Source: Rhodoluna sp. (lineage in GTDB: Bacteria > Actinomycetota > Actinomycetes > Actinomycetales > Microbacteriaceae). Taken from it: a stretch of DNA of 20,545 nt. The notes below the pieces were generated by a model that worked only from the letters and a program-made list of their open reading frames with translations, was not told the origin of the DNA and did not search any database. Shown here one piece after another: positions 1 through 8,016 of this stretch (positions are counted from its first letter, which is position 1; each line of letters opens with the position of its first letter). The position numbers and the translations under genes were made by a program. The stretch covers positions 1-20,545 of the forward strand of contig JAEMTJ010000023.1 in the NCBI GenBank assembly GCA_016462375.1, read 5' to 3'.

Positions 1-1097
1 ACATAGTCAATCAAGGTTTGACTTGATTGCCAGCCGGTGTAGCTTCCGCCAAAAGGGCCAGTTGCATTATCAAAAATCAAGAAGAAGGGTGAGTCGAACA
101 CCCAGTAGTTCTCGCCCATGTTGCCTGGATAAACCGTATAGAAAAGTTCTCGATCAACATAGAACTGCAACAAGTTTGGAGTCCAAGCTAGCCCATAGGT
201 ATGAAAATCAGCTGTGTAATCGGCCTCGTCGACTATGTCACCAACCACGTAACGGTGATTGTCGCAACAGGTTGCCTCATTCACGTTGGAATAGTGCACC
301 GCACTTGAGTTTCTAGTCGGTCTATCTCCACCTTGTTCTGCAATGTCGATCTCTCCAGACAGTGGCCAACCAACATCTGTAATTGAATCCCCAAGAGCCC
401 AGAAAGCTGGCCAGTTAGTTCCGCCAACCGGCATCTTCATCCTGGTTTCGATGTATCCGTATTTGAACGAAACTTTTCCCTGAGTATCAAAGCGGCCACT
501 TGTGAAACGGCAAGGAGTAGCTAAACATGGACCTGAGTTGGCAGGAGCTGAAGTAATTCTGTTGGTAGTGATTACCGCATTACCCTGAGCTGTGCCATCA
601 AGGGTGATTGCATCAGGAGTGTAATACTGCGATTCTCCCCAACAAGATCCGCCACCGTTACTTGCCGCGTGACCACAGTAACGGGTTGTCCAGTTTGCTG
701 AACTTACTTTCGCATTAGCTTTTCCAGAGAACGACTCAGACCACAGTAAAGTTCCAACATCATGCATCAGCAGTTCTGGGGGTCCCACTTTAGCTACCCA
801 ATGTGCATAGAGCGTTACTTTACTTTTGGGTTTTAGCAGGGACTTGTCACGATATTTGACAGGTCCGTTTCTGGATACAGACCAGCCATCAAACCTGAAA
901 TCATCCCTTGTGAATTTCACAGCGGGTAATTTCTTTCCAGAAGTAGGTACGGACACTTTGGCCATCGTCCCGAGGCCATTATTAGCATCGAAAATCACTT
1001 GAAAACTGCTAGCAGCACCTGCTGGCTCGAGAGCTACGATAGAGCCCACAATAAGCAAAATTGCAACAGTAAGTGTTCTCAGTAGGTTCTTAGGCAT
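1..1097 (-). CDS. Secreted GH16 family endo-beta-glucanase (laminarinase-like), 3' end cut by window edge
   Basis: The minus frame is open from ATG at 1097 to the window edge, about 365 residues. Residues 1-29 form a signal peptide (Lys3/Arg7, a hydrophobic core, then Pro-Ala-Gly-Ala-Ala). Residues ~32-100 form one InlB/Flg_new-type repeat (starts VIFDANNG, has FDGW, ends LYAHW). The rest is a GH16 jelly roll. The catalytic motif GEIDIAEQ places the nucleophile at Glu249, Asp251, and the acid/base at Glu254; the EIDIAE form, with the beta-bulge, is the laminarinase/endoglucanase subtype. Several Cys residues suggest disulfides outside the cell. The last visible residues, TLIDYV, match the usual final strand of GH16, so only a short tail is probably missing. 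Likely role: cleaving beta-1,3- or mixed-linked glucans outside the cell. Substrate is not determined. The family call is firm. Confidence 0.88.
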   Translation of the reverse strand, partial: MPKNLLRTLTVAILLIVGSIVALEPAGAASSFQVIFDANNGLGTMAKVSVPTSGKKLPAVKFTRDDFRFDGWSVSRNGPVKYRDKSLLKPKSKVTLYAHWVAKVGPPELLMHDVGTLLWSESFSGKANAKVSSANWTTRYCGHAASNGGGSCWGESQYYTPDAITLDGTAQGNAVITTNRITSAPANSGPCLATPCRFTSGRFDTQGKVSFKYGYIETRMKMPVGGTNWPAFWALGDSITDVGWPLSGEIDIAEQGGDRPTRNSSAVHYSNVNEATCCDNHRYVVGDIVDEADYTADFHTYGLAWTPNLLQFYVDRELFYTVYPGNMGENYWVFDSPFFLIFDNATGPFGGSYTGWQSSQTLIDY

Positions 1098-1104
1098 AAG
1101 CACA

Positions 1105-1110
1105 ATTCTA
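1105..1110 (-). promoter_or_regulatory. Candidate -10 box for a leaderless GH16 transcript
   Basis: On the minus strand TAGAAT (5 of 6 to TATAAT) lies 7 nt before the ATG at 1097. No Shine-Dalgarno is close to the start. The spacing would place the transcript start at or next to the A of ATG, as in actinobacterial leaderless mRNAs. No convincing -35 is seen. Confidence 0.4.
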
Positions 1111-1165
1111 CCTTTGCCGGCTAGACCCAATTTAAGTTCCCCTGCGAGTACTAAGTTGAGACGAA

Positions 1166-1534
1166 TTAGAAATTTATAAGCCTGTGAGAAATCCAGTCAG
1201 CGACTGCTTGTAAATTCTCATCGTCCTTGGCCAACCCAAGTATCAGGGAGAGACCAGCTGATGGGGTGCAGTTAATCGTGAAACCGTTGATATAGAGGAA
1301 TGCGTTAAGCGCTAACCAGGCAACGCGCTTATTTCCATCAAACATTGGGTGGTTTCGGATCAAAGAGTGAACTAGGGCAGCTGCCTTGAGTTCCAGTGTT
1401 GGATAAGCTTCCCTGCCAAAGATGGCAGTTTTAGGTCTAGACAGTGCTGATCCCAATAATCCGTAGTCTCTGACTTTGAAACCAAGCGCTTCAATTTCTA
1501 AAGCGAAGACTTCGATGTCAAGATATTGAGTCAA
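1166..1534 (-). CDS. doc: Doc-type toxin (Fic/Doc, death-on-curing family)
   Basis: This 122-residue protein has the normal length for Doc toxins. Residues 25-34 carry GLLGSALSRP, the conserved N-terminal substrate loop of Doc. Residues 62-70 carry HPMFDGNKR, the active-site motif with His62, Asp66, Asn68, Lys69 and Arg70. The Lys-Arg ending is the Doc form rather than the Fic GNGR form; Doc enzymes phosphorylate EF-Tu while classical Fic enzymes AMPylate. The start ATG overlaps the stop of the upstream antitoxin by 4 bp (1531-1534), so the two are translationally coupled. All motif residues are intact, so the toxin is probably active. The module runs in the same direction as the sugar operon that ends 54 bp upstream of the antitoxin start. 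EF-Tu as target is inferred from the family. Confidence 0.87.
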   Translation of the reverse strand: MTQYLDIEVFALEIEALGFKVRDYGLLGSALSRPKTAIFGREAYPTLELKAAALVHSLIRNHPMFDGNKRVAWLALNAFLYINGFTINCTPSAGLSLILGLAKDDENLQAVADWISHRLINF

Positions 1535-1737
1535 TCGCTTGGCAGCTGTGCGAGAAGTTTGGCATCGCGCTTGAGGACTAGCGAAAAGGCCTCGCGAACT
1601 TTTACTCGTTGGTATTCGTGTGCAATAAATGCTTCGATTGCTGCTGTTACAGCACTATTTTTCGAGATGCCTAAACTGCCTGCAATCTCGCTTAGCGCTT
1701 TATCTTGTTCCTCAGTGAGTCTCAGTGTCATGGCCAT
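1531..1737 (-). CDS. Ribbon-helix-helix antitoxin of the Doc module
   Basis: The product is 68 residues. Residues 3-38 read as a ribbon-helix-helix DNA-binding fold: a short beta strand (MTLRLTEEQ), a first helix (ALSEIAGSLG) and a second helix (SKNSAVTAAIEAFIAHEY). The C-terminal ~25 residues, rich in Lys and Arg, would be the part that wraps the Doc toxin. It comes first in the pair, as antitoxins normally do, and overlaps the toxin by 4 bp. Classical Doc partners have a Phd/YefM fold; an RHH partner is a known variant. The complex probably autorepresses. The start could be ATG 1737 or ATG 1731; I chose 1737 because a TANNNT box lies 6 nt before it. Confidence 0.8.
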   Translation of the reverse strand: MAMTLRLTEEQDKALSEIAGSLGISKNSAVTAAIEAFIAHEYQRVKVREAFSLVLKRDAKLLAQLPSD

Positions 1738-1743
1738 AGTGTA

Positions 1744-1749
1744 ATGGTA
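1744..1749 (-). promoter_or_regulatory. Candidate -10 box for a leaderless antitoxin mRNA
   Basis: Minus-strand TACCAT (TANNNT) sits 6 nt before the antitoxin ATG at 1737, and no Shine-Dalgarno is visible. The same 6-7 nt geometry occurs before three other starts in this window. The match to consensus is weak, so this is tentative. Confidence 0.3.
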
Positions 1750-1791
1750 GCAAAGTGATACCAGTAAGGGAAGTGCTGGGATGGGGGAGAA

Positions 1792-2118
1792 CTAACCTTG
1801 GGCTAGAGAACCTTTTCCCGAAGTCCCGGTTGGAACGTTATACATCTCAAACACTTCTATATCTTTAGTCAGCTTGCCTTCAACTCCAGCGAGAATGTCT
1901 ATGACTGTTTGCTGCCCGATGTGGTCTAACCAATGCTGTTTAGTGCTCCAAGCTTCAATCTGGATTATTCTGCCGTCCACTTCTTCATTCATGGCGTAGA
2001 ACTCACAACCAGGTTCGTCGTGGACTAGCGGTGTGATTCTGTATAGCAATTCAAACACCTCTTTATAGTGCTCGGGCTTAGGCGTAAAGATTGCGACAAC
2101 GGTGCAGATGCTTGTCAT
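1792..2118 (-). CDS. Small ABM-fold (antibiotic biosynthesis monooxygenase/YgiN-like) protein
   Basis: The product is 108 residues, the typical size for the dimeric ferredoxin-like ABM family. Family features are an N-terminal strand CTVVAIFTP, then helix residues 16-30, the turn HDEPGCEFYAM (residues 33-43, matching the common EPGC motif) and the strand IIQIEAWSTKQHWLDH (51-66). The start codon overlaps the stop of the upstream epimerase gene as TAATG (one shared base), so it is translated as the last cistron of the sugar operon. ABM proteins in sugar operons often accompany TIM-barrel epimerases and mutarotase-like steps. No catalytic role can be read from the sequence, and a cofactor-free oxygenase or an auxiliary isomerase are both possible. 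Confidence 0.75.
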   Translation of the reverse strand: MTSICTVVAIFTPKPEHYKEVFELLYRITPLVHDEPGCEFYAMNEEVDGRIIQIEAWSTKQHWLDHIGQQTVIDILAGVEGKLTKDIEVFEMYNVPTGTSGKGSLAQG

Positions 2119-3125
2119 TAGTTCTCTTGTTTAAAAGCTGAGTCAAAAGAAGTTTCGGGAATTTTCCAAAGCAGTGAGCGAACGAAGCCGAGAGCTTCTT
2201 CAGCTCCATGTAATCGATCCATGCCGGCATCTTCCCACTCAACTGAGATAGGTCCTTTATAGTCGATTGTGTTTAGTGCCCTAAAGGACGATTCCCAGTC
2301 AATCTGACCTCTGCCGGTTGAAACAAAGGTCCAACCTCTTCTAGGGTCATCCCAACCGAGGTGCGAACCTAGTCTGCCGACTCGACCGTCTTGTTTTCTA
2401 ACAAATGTGTCTTTGCAATCTACGTGGTAGATGCGATCAGCAAAATCAAGAATGAAATTAACTGGATCGATATCCTGCCAGAGCATGTGGCTTGGGTCCC
2501 AGTTCAAGCCAAATGCCTTACGGTTATCAATTGCACTCAAGGTTTTTACTGTTGTGTAATAGTCGTAAGCAATTTCTGAAGGATGAACTTCAAGTGCAAA
2601 TTTCACGCCTTCAGAGTCATAGACATCCATGATTGGATTCCAACGATCAGCAAAGTCTTGATAACCAGCTTCTATTACCTCTTTTGAAACTGGAGGGAAC
2701 ATTGCAACATATTGCCAGATAGATGAACCGGTGAAGCCAACCACGGTATCGACACCGAGCTTCCGAGCGGCGATAGCAGTTATCTTTAGTTCTTCAGCGG
2801 CACGCTGACGAACTCCCTCAGGATCTCCATCGCCCCAGATCTTCGCTCCAACAATATCTTTGTGTCTGAAATCGATTGGGTTATCACAAACTGCTTGACC
2901 TTTTAGGTGATTAGAAATGGCGTAGAGTTTGAGATTGTATTTGTCGAGGATTGCTAGACGCTCTTGAACATAAGCATCATCTTCGGCTGCTCGCCAAACA
3001 TCTAAGTGTTCTCCGCTGCAAGCTATTTCTAGGCCGTCATAACCCCACTTGCTAGCAAGCTTTGCCATTTCTTCCAATGTCAGATCTGCCCATTGACCGG
3101 TGAATAGCGTTACTGGACGATTCAT
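2118..3125 (-). CDS. Sugar phosphate isomerase/epimerase-family TIM barrel (AP_endonuc_2 / xylose isomerase-like), larger paralog
   Basis: The 335-residue protein has the ordered metal-site strands of this family: LEVHPSEIAYD (Glu179, His181), GLNWDPSHM (Asp210, His213), HVDCKDTF (His234, Asp236) and ISVEWEDAGMD (Glu296, Glu298). These would bind a divalent metal at the C-terminal end of the barrel. Members act on keto sugars and 3-keto-glycosides as well as on sugar phosphates; no phosphate motif is evident. The gene lies 14 bp after a Gfo/Idh dehydrogenase and overlaps the ABM gene by one base, so it belongs to the same transcript. Beta-elimination from a 3-keto sugar (LgdB1-like) is a reasonable hypothesis given the neighbours, but substrate is not shown by the sequence. 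Confidence 0.82.
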   Translation of the reverse strand: MNRPVTLFTGQWADLTLEEMAKLASKWGYDGLEIACSGEHLDVWRAAEDDAYVQERLAILDKYNLKLYAISNHLKGQAVCDNPIDFRHKDIVGAKIWGDGDPEGVRQRAAEELKITAIAARKLGVDTVVGFTGSSIWQYVAMFPPVSKEVIEAGYQDFADRWNPIMDVYDSEGVKFALEVHPSEIAYDYYTTVKTLSAIDNRKAFGLNWDPSHMLWQDIDPVNFILDFADRIYHVDCKDTFVRKQDGRVGRLGSHLGWDDPRRGWTFVSTGRGQIDWESSFRALNTIDYKGPISVEWEDAGMDRLHGAEEALGFVRSLLWKIPETSFDSAFKQEN

Positions 3126-3139
3126 ATGCCTACCCTTTT

Positions 3140-4261
3140 TTAGCTTGCCAACATTTTAGTCTGGCTAGGAGTGCCTGAATCTAGGACAGTTACCCAGGCC
3201 TGCTGCGAGGCTGAAGTTAGCACCGCTTCAATCAAAGCTGCTGCTCTGACGCCATCGGCTAAACCAGGTGTCCCCTGCACAGGATTCCCCTGGAATCCTG
3301 CATAAGCATCTGAGATGAAATTGTTGAAGGCGTCTTGATAGCCCTGCGGGTGACCAGCTGGAACATGGGACAAGCGCCTAGCATCCGCAGAAGTCAGGTT
3401 CTCTTGCCCACGGGTTACGATCTGGTTCGAAGCACTTCCGCCTACCAGAAGCACCTCTGGTTGCTCTTGGTTGAAGGTGTATGAAGCTTTAGAGCCATCA
3501 ACTTCTAGCAGTAGTTGGTTCTTTCGTCCGAAAGACACTTGGCTGACAGTCAGTGTTCCAGTCGCCCCGCCCTTAGTTTCAAACAGAATAGTTGCGATGT
3601 CTTCGGTTTGAACCTTTACTCCGTTACGTGATTCATATGCCTTGGAAGTGTTTGCTATCAAACGTGAGATTTGATCTCCTGTGACAAACTCCATTAGATC
3701 GCACCAGTGAGTGCCAACATCTGCAAAAGCTCTTGATGCTCCACCACTTGCAGAATTTACTCGCCAGTTATTTGAAGTTGGTGTTGCTAACCAATCCTGC
3801 AGATAGCTGCCGTGCAGAAGGTGAACTGCCCCTGCCTCGCCATTTTGTAATCTAGCTTTCATTTCACGAACCAGAGGATAGAAGCGGTAAGCAAAAGGGA
3901 CTGCGAAGCCAACGTCTGCTTTTGTTACTTCTTCTTGAATAGCTAGAGCTTCTTCGTAGGTAACTGAGATTGGCTTCTCACAAACAATTTGCTTATTGGC
4001 TTTAGCTGCCGCGATAGTGATTGTTGCGTGCAATTCATTTGGTGTGCAGATATGCACAACATCAACTAGCTCTGATGCAACAAGTTCTTGCCAGGTATTG
4101 AATACATTTGCAACGCCTAATTTTTCAGCAGCGATAGCTGCAGACTCACCCGTTGAGCTTGCAATAGCAGTTAGTTCATGACCCGCGTTGCGGATTGCCT
4201 TCGCGTGCACGACCGCCATGAAGCCAGCGCCGACGATTCCGGCTCTAAGAGTTTGTGACAT
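3140..4261 (-). CDS. Gfo/Idh/MocA family NAD(P)-dependent sugar dehydrogenase (second of two)
   Basis: The 373-residue protein has an N-terminal Rossmann fold with GAGFMA at 11-16, the family Glu-Lys-Pro motif at 95-97 (catalytic Lys96), and DVGTHWCDL at 181-189 giving the Asp181/His185 pair expected for carbohydrate dehydrogenases of this family. The C-terminal half is the mixed alpha/beta substrate domain. Only 4 bp separate it from the permease gene upstream, and it precedes the larger epimerase, so it is within the sugar operon. With its paralog at 6735-7928 it provides the two oxidoreductases of the pathway, plausibly oxidising C3 of a sugar and reducing a keto intermediate (LgdA/LgdC-like). 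Which one does which cannot be settled here. Confidence 0.85.
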   Translation of the reverse strand: MSQTLRAGIVGAGFMAVVHAKAIRNAGHELTAIASSTGESAAIAAEKLGVANVFNTWQELVASELVDVVHICTPNELHATITIAAAKANKQIVCEKPISVTYEEALAIQEEVTKADVGFAVPFAYRFYPLVREMKARLQNGEAGAVHLLHGSYLQDWLATPTSNNWRVNSASGGASRAFADVGTHWCDLMEFVTGDQISRLIANTSKAYESRNGVKVQTEDIATILFETKGGATGTLTVSQVSFGRKNQLLLEVDGSKASYTFNQEQPEVLLVGGSASNQIVTRGQENLTSADARRLSHVPAGHPQGYQDAFNNFISDAYAGFQGNPVQGTPGLADGVRAAALIEAVLTSASQQAWVTVLDSGTPSQTKMLAS

Positions 4262-4265
4262 TTAT

Positions 4266-5228
4266 TTACTTCTTTCTCGAGAGAGCCACTGCGAGAATGA
4301 TGATCGCTCCGCGCACCACCTGCTGCTGACTAACATCAAGACCAGCCAGAATTAGACCGTTGTTGATTAGACCAATAAACAATGCACCAAATAGTGAACC
4401 GACAACTTGTCCTCGTCCACCAAATAGAGATGTTCCACCCAAAATTACCGCTGCGATGACAGATAGTTCGTCACCGGTACCCCACTGGAATCTACCTGAC
4501 TGCAATCTACCGGCATAAAGCATTCCTGCAAATGATGCGGCTATACCTGAAATCAACAGCACCATGAACTTGATCTTTGCTGTCTTCACTCCGGTAAATC
4601 CAGCGGCAACTAGGTTTCCACCGGTTGCTCTGACGTGACGGCCAAACTTGGTTTTGTTCATGACTATTGCACCGATGGTTACTGCTACCACCACCCAGAC
4701 TAGGAGGCCGGGGATAGGTCCTATATCGCCACCTCCGAAGATGGTGATATAGGTCTGGTCAGCGATTGGCACTGGTGCAGAAGCAGTAATCCATCGGGCC
4801 ACTCCCACTACGAGACCTAGCATTCCCAGTGTTACTAGGAATGAAGGGACCTTTAGCCAAGCAACTAGGCCTCCGCTAATAGCGCCTGAGATGGCCCCCA
4901 CTGCAAGACCGGCCAGGATACCAGGGATTAGTCCATAGCTATTTATGGTCATTGCAGTGACAACCGCCGCAAGTCCGGCTACTGACCCGATACTCAAATC
5001 AATCTCAGCAGCAGCAATAACGTAAGTCATTGCGACAGCCATGATTGAGATGGTTGCTGTTTGTCTAAAGATGTTTAGCAGGTTGTTCGGATTACTGAAT
5101 CCAGAGTCACTAAGCAATACAGCGAACAGAATGAATACTGCAGCAAAACCGATGTATATGATGTTTTGTCGCCACTCAAATCTCTTCAGCATGTTAAGTG
5201 CTGTGTTGGTTGATGTCTTGGTACTCAT
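4266..5228 (-). CDS. RbsC-type ABC sugar transporter permease
   Basis: This 320-residue, strongly hydrophobic protein has about nine or ten predicted membrane segments. It carries the RbsC/BPD_transp_2 signature AAEIDLSIGSVAGL near residues 72-85 (compare GIDLSVGS) and a cytoplasmic coupling segment around NKTKFGRHVRATGGNLVAA. Its start overlaps the stop of the ATPase gene by 4 bp (5225-5228), and the next gene follows after 4 bp. It would homodimerise, pair with the tandem ATPase and receive sugar from the lipoprotein at 8017-9177. Family members carry ribose, xylose, inositol and other pentose/hexose-type sugars. Substrate is not determined. Confidence 0.9.
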   Translation of the reverse strand: MSTKTSTNTALNMLKRFEWRQNIIYIGFAAVFILFAVLLSDSGFSNPNNLLNIFRQTATISIMAVAMTYVIAAAEIDLSIGSVAGLAAVVTAMTINSYGLIPGILAGLAVGAISGAISGGLVAWLKVPSFLVTLGMLGLVVGVARWITASAPVPIADQTYITIFGGGDIGPIPGLLVWVVVAVTIGAIVMNKTKFGRHVRATGGNLVAAGFTGVKTAKIKFMVLLISGIAASFAGMLYAGRLQSGRFQWGTGDELSVIAAVILGGTSLFGGRGQVVGSLFGALFIGLINNGLILAGLDVSQQQVVRGAIIILAVALSRKK

Positions 5229-6730
5229 GCTGCTCCTTGAATTGCTAGTTGTAAAAATTCTTCGCTCGGGATTTCCTCGCGGTTTAGGCTCTTAGAAACG
5301 TGTCCATCTTTTAGAACCAGAATGCGATCAGAAACAGACAGTAGCTCTGGTAGCTCAGATGAGATAAGAATCACTGATTTGCCACTGTCGGCGATCTTGC
5401 GAACTAGATCGAGAATCTCACTCTTAGTCCCGATGTCCACTCCAGCAGTTGGCTCATCCATCAAAAGAATTTCAGGGTTGGTTCCTAACCACTTACCGAT
5501 AACAACTTTCTGCTGGTTACCACCAGATAGTGAACCGACCCTTATTCCTGGGTATGCCAGCCTGATATCGAACTGTTCAATAATTTCTTTGCTCCTCGCT
5601 AGAATCTTTCGTTTAGAAAGCAACCCGCTGCTTTTTAGGCCATCAAGTAATGGAAGCGTGAGGTTCTCGGTTACGGCATGATCCAGGACTAGCCCCTGCG
5701 CTCTTCGGTCTTCAGGAATTAGTGCAATTTTGTTTTGGATAGCTTGCTGCGGAGATGAGATATCTAGTTGCTTTCCATTGATTGTTATAGTTCCTGCAGT
5801 TGGTTTCAAAATTCCAAACAATGTGTTGACAAGCTCTGTTCTACCCGAACCCATCAAACCAGCTAGGCCAAGGATTTCTCCACGTCGAACCTGTAGTGAA
5901 ACGTTTTGCAATTTTGGCCCGGAGGATAGGTTTTTGACCTCTAGGACAACTTCCTTAGAGATCTTCGCTGAACGGTTCTTGTGGACCAGGTGAGCTGCTG
6001 CCTTTCTACCGATGATGGCTTCAACGATTTGCTCAGGAGATACCTTTTTTAGTGATTCGGTGAGCACTCTTGACCCATCTCTAAGAACGGTGATGCGATC
6101 TGCGATGCGGTAGATCTCATCCATGCGGTGAGAGATATAGACAATGGCAATACCTCTAGTCTTGAGCCTCTCGATCAAGGCAAAGAGTCCTTCGGCTTCA
6201 TTTCTAGCAAGAGAAGCTGTTGGTTCATCCATAATGAGGACTTTTGCATTCTGGGCTAAAGCTTTGGCAATCTCAGTCAGCTGCCAAAGAGCTGTTGGCA
6301 TAGATTCAACTGTTCTCGAAGGGTCAACTTCGACTTCCATCTCTTTGAAAATGTCCAGCGCTAACTTTCTCGCCTTGGCATCATCAATGAGGCCGAACTT
6401 AGTTGGTTCATTGGTTAGGAAAATGTTCTGCGCAACAGTCAATGTTGGGATGAGCGAGAACTCTTGGAAGACCATGCCAATACCGGCTTTTCTAGCAGCA
6501 AAGGTATCGGTGATTTGAACTTGTTCACCTGAGACCAAGATCTCGCCGGCATCCTTCTGGTAAACACCCTGAAGAATCTTCATCAGGGTAGATTTGCCAG
6601 CACCGTTTTCACCGGCTAGAGCGTGGACTTCTCCAACGCTCACGCTGAAGTCAACGTTCTTCAAGACCGGGTTGGTGCCGAAAGACTTTTCGATACCCCG
6701 CATCTCGATTGCTGGTGTATTGGTGTTCAT
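5225..6730 (-). CDS. RbsA/MglA-type ABC sugar transporter ATP-binding protein (two tandem ATPase domains)
   Basis: About 501 residues from ATG 6730, the usual length for RbsA. Domain 1 has Walker A GENGAGKST (40-48), a Q-loop around VFQEFS, and Walker B VLIMDEPTA. Domain 2 has the signature LSGGNQQKVVIGKW and Walker B ILLMDEPTAGVD. The signature of domain 1 is degenerate (MPTALWQLTEIAKAL in place of the usual LSIGQQQ form), and domain 2 lacks a canonical GxxGxGKST P-loop (it reads GLMGSGRTEL). This split, with complementary defects, is characteristic of RbsA/MglA proteins. A GTG at 6757 in the same frame would add nine residues and overlap the upstream gene; I prefer ATG 6730, five bases after the upstream stop, because MNTNTPAIEM is a typical N-terminus. 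Confidence 0.9.
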   Translation of the reverse strand: MNTNTPAIEMRGIEKSFGTNPVLKNVDFSVSVGEVHALAGENGAGKSTLMKILQGVYQKDAGEILVSGEQVQITDTFAARKAGIGMVFQEFSLIPTLTVAQNIFLTNEPTKFGLIDDAKARKLALDIFKEMEVEVDPSRTVESMPTALWQLTEIAKALAQNAKVLIMDEPTASLARNEAEGLFALIERLKTRGIAIVYISHRMDEIYRIADRITVLRDGSRVLTESLKKVSPEQIVEAIIGRKAAAHLVHKNRSAKISKEVVLEVKNLSSGPKLQNVSLQVRRGEILGLAGLMGSGRTELVNTLFGILKPTAGTITINGKQLDISSPQQAIQNKIALIPEDRRAQGLVLDHAVTENLTLPLLDGLKSSGLLSKRKILARSKEIIEQFDIRLAYPGIRVGSLSGGNQQKVVIGKWLGTNPEILLMDEPTAGVDIGTKSEILDLVRKIADSGKSVILISSELPELLSVSDRILVLKDGHVSKSLNREEIPSEEFLQLAIQGAA

Positions 6731-6734
6731 TAGT

Positions 6735-7928
6735 TTAGGAAACCCTACCCGTTTCACGGTTTAGCTGAGGAACCTTGGTCCACTGACCGGTTTCTGCTGA
6801 TCGAGCAATTGCGTCATCAATAAGCGCAACCTGGTAACCATCACCAAAGTCAGGCCGAACAGATTCTCCTCCAGCAATAGCTTTAAACAGATCATGGGCT
6901 TCAATGATCTTGGTTTCGCCATATCCGATACCAAGAGCTGGGATTGGCCAAAGACCTTCACCGTTTGGATGGTTAGGGCCGGTGTATACGCTGCGGAAAC
7001 CTCTGCGGTCATTGCCATCCGATTTGAAGCAAACTTGTAATTCATCACGGTTCTCATAGTTGAAAGCAATTGAGCCCTCAGAACCATGGATCTCCAATGT
7101 GATGAAGTTATTTCTACCCCAGGCGTTACGAGTTGCTTCTACAGAACCGATAGCTCCGTTAGCAAACTTTAGAAGTGATAGCACTTCATCTTCAACATCT
7201 ACTTTGCCCTTAGGTGCATCTGATCCACCCTTCGAGGCACCAAGTGAGTCAACACCTGACTGCTGCAGTGGGCGCTCAGTAATGATGTGGTTGGTAATAG
7301 CTGATACTTCCGTTACCTCACCAGCTAGGTAACGGGCCATGTCTAATACGTGAGTGAGGATATCGCCGATAGCGCCTGAGCCTGCGATGTCTTTTTGAAA
7401 TCTCCAAGATAAAGGAGAGCTTGGATCAGCTGACCAGTCTTGAAGATAGGTAGCTCTAAAGTTAATTATTTTGCCGATAGCGCCTTCTTCGATGTAACGC
7501 TTGGCTAGGGCAACAGCTGGTGTGCGGCGGTAGTTGAAGGCAACCATGTTTGCTCGATTAGAGTTTCTAGCTGCTTCATACATCAATGCAGCTTCTTCAA
7601 CTGTGCGGGCTAAAGGTTTCTCACAAATGACGTGCTTCCCCGCGTTCAGAGCCGCGATGGCAATCTGTGCGTGAGAGTTGTTTGGGGTTGCGATATCAAC
7701 CAAATCGATTTCTGGGTTATTGATAACTGTGTTCCAGTCAGCTGTTGAATTTTGGAATCCAAATCGTAGTGCAGCTTCTTGTGCCATCTTGTCGTTGAAC
7801 TCTGCGATAGTGTGCTTCACAGGCATAATTTCAGTTGGCCAAAAGAACATAGGTACAGCTGAATATGCGAGTGAGTGGGCTTTGCCCATGAAACCGCCAC
7901 CGATAAGTCCTACATTGATTTTCTTCAT
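6735..7928 (-). CDS. Gfo/Idh/MocA family dehydrogenase, candidate levoglucosan-type dehydrogenase
   Basis: The 397-residue protein has Rossmann motif GLIGGGFMGKAHS (7-19), Glu-Lys-Pro at 103-105 (Lys104), FNYRRTPA at 131-138, and GDILTHVLDMARY at 188-200 with Asp189 and His193 as the likely catalytic pair. The N-terminal stretch following the Rossmann motif (AYSAVPMFFWP) and the NYRRTPA segment remind me of levoglucosan dehydrogenase from Pseudarthrobacter; this is recall, not an alignment. That enzyme oxidises C3-OH of 1,6-anhydroglucose with NAD. It lies between the sugar-binding protein and the ATPase, and ends 4 bp before the ATPase start. A general glucose-3- or inositol-dehydrogenase role is the alternative. 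Confidence 0.82.
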   Translation of the reverse strand: MKKINVGLIGGGFMGKAHSLAYSAVPMFFWPTEIMPVKHTIAEFNDKMAQEAALRFGFQNSTADWNTVINNPEIDLVDIATPNNSHAQIAIAALNAGKHVICEKPLARTVEEAALMYEAARNSNRANMVAFNYRRTPAVALAKRYIEEGAIGKIINFRATYLQDWSADPSSPLSWRFQKDIAGSGAIGDILTHVLDMARYLAGEVTEVSAITNHIITERPLQQSGVDSLGASKGGSDAPKGKVDVEDEVLSLLKFANGAIGSVEATRNAWGRNNFITLEIHGSEGSIAFNYENRDELQVCFKSDGNDRRGFRSVYTGPNHPNGEGLWPIPALGIGYGETKIIEAHDLFKAIAGGESVRPDFGDGYQVALIDDAIARSAETGQWTKVPQLNRETGRVS

Positions 7929-7960
7929 TTACTTTCCTTGCCTAAACTAGTTATTGCCCA

Positions 7961-7973
7961 GATGGATGGGTGG
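7961..7973. repeat. 13-bp direct repeat, copy A (intergenic, sugar operon)
   Basis: GATGGATGGGTGG (minus: CCACCCATCCATC) occurs here in the gap between the sugar-binding protein and the dehydrogenase gene, and again exactly at 9209-9221. Both copies lie in leaders within the same minus-strand transcript, 33 to 32 nt before the next start codon. Possible processing or regulator site. Confidence 0.5.
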
Positions 7974-7976
7974 TAC

Positions 7977-8014
7977 AGAGGGCTGGGGTTTAACCCCCAG
8001 CCCTCTTATTTTTT
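7977..8014. terminator. 12-bp GC-rich stem-loop just after the sugar-binding protein gene
   Basis: AGAGGGCTGGGG (7977-7988) and CCCCAGCCCTCT (7995-8006) form a perfect 12-bp stem with a 6-nt loop. On the plus strand it is followed by a T-rich run (TTATTTTTTATTT), so it reads as an intrinsic terminator for plus transcripts, although no plus gene ends here. On the minus strand it directly follows the stop of the binding-protein gene but lacks a downstream U tract. For the operon it is best explained as a partial terminator or 3' stabiliser that lets the binding protein accumulate above the membrane components, a common design in binding-protein-dependent operons. Confidence 0.7.
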
Positions 8015-8016
8015 AT

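Noticed and set aside
23..316. Plus-strand ORF of 97 codons
   Set aside because: It is antisense to the GH16 catalytic domain, which has clear motifs on the minus strand; its translation is Arg/Ser-rich with no family features.
1526..1744. Plus-strand ORF over the RHH antitoxin
   Set aside because: Exact shadow of the antitoxin gene on the other strand; no Shine-Dalgarno or domain.
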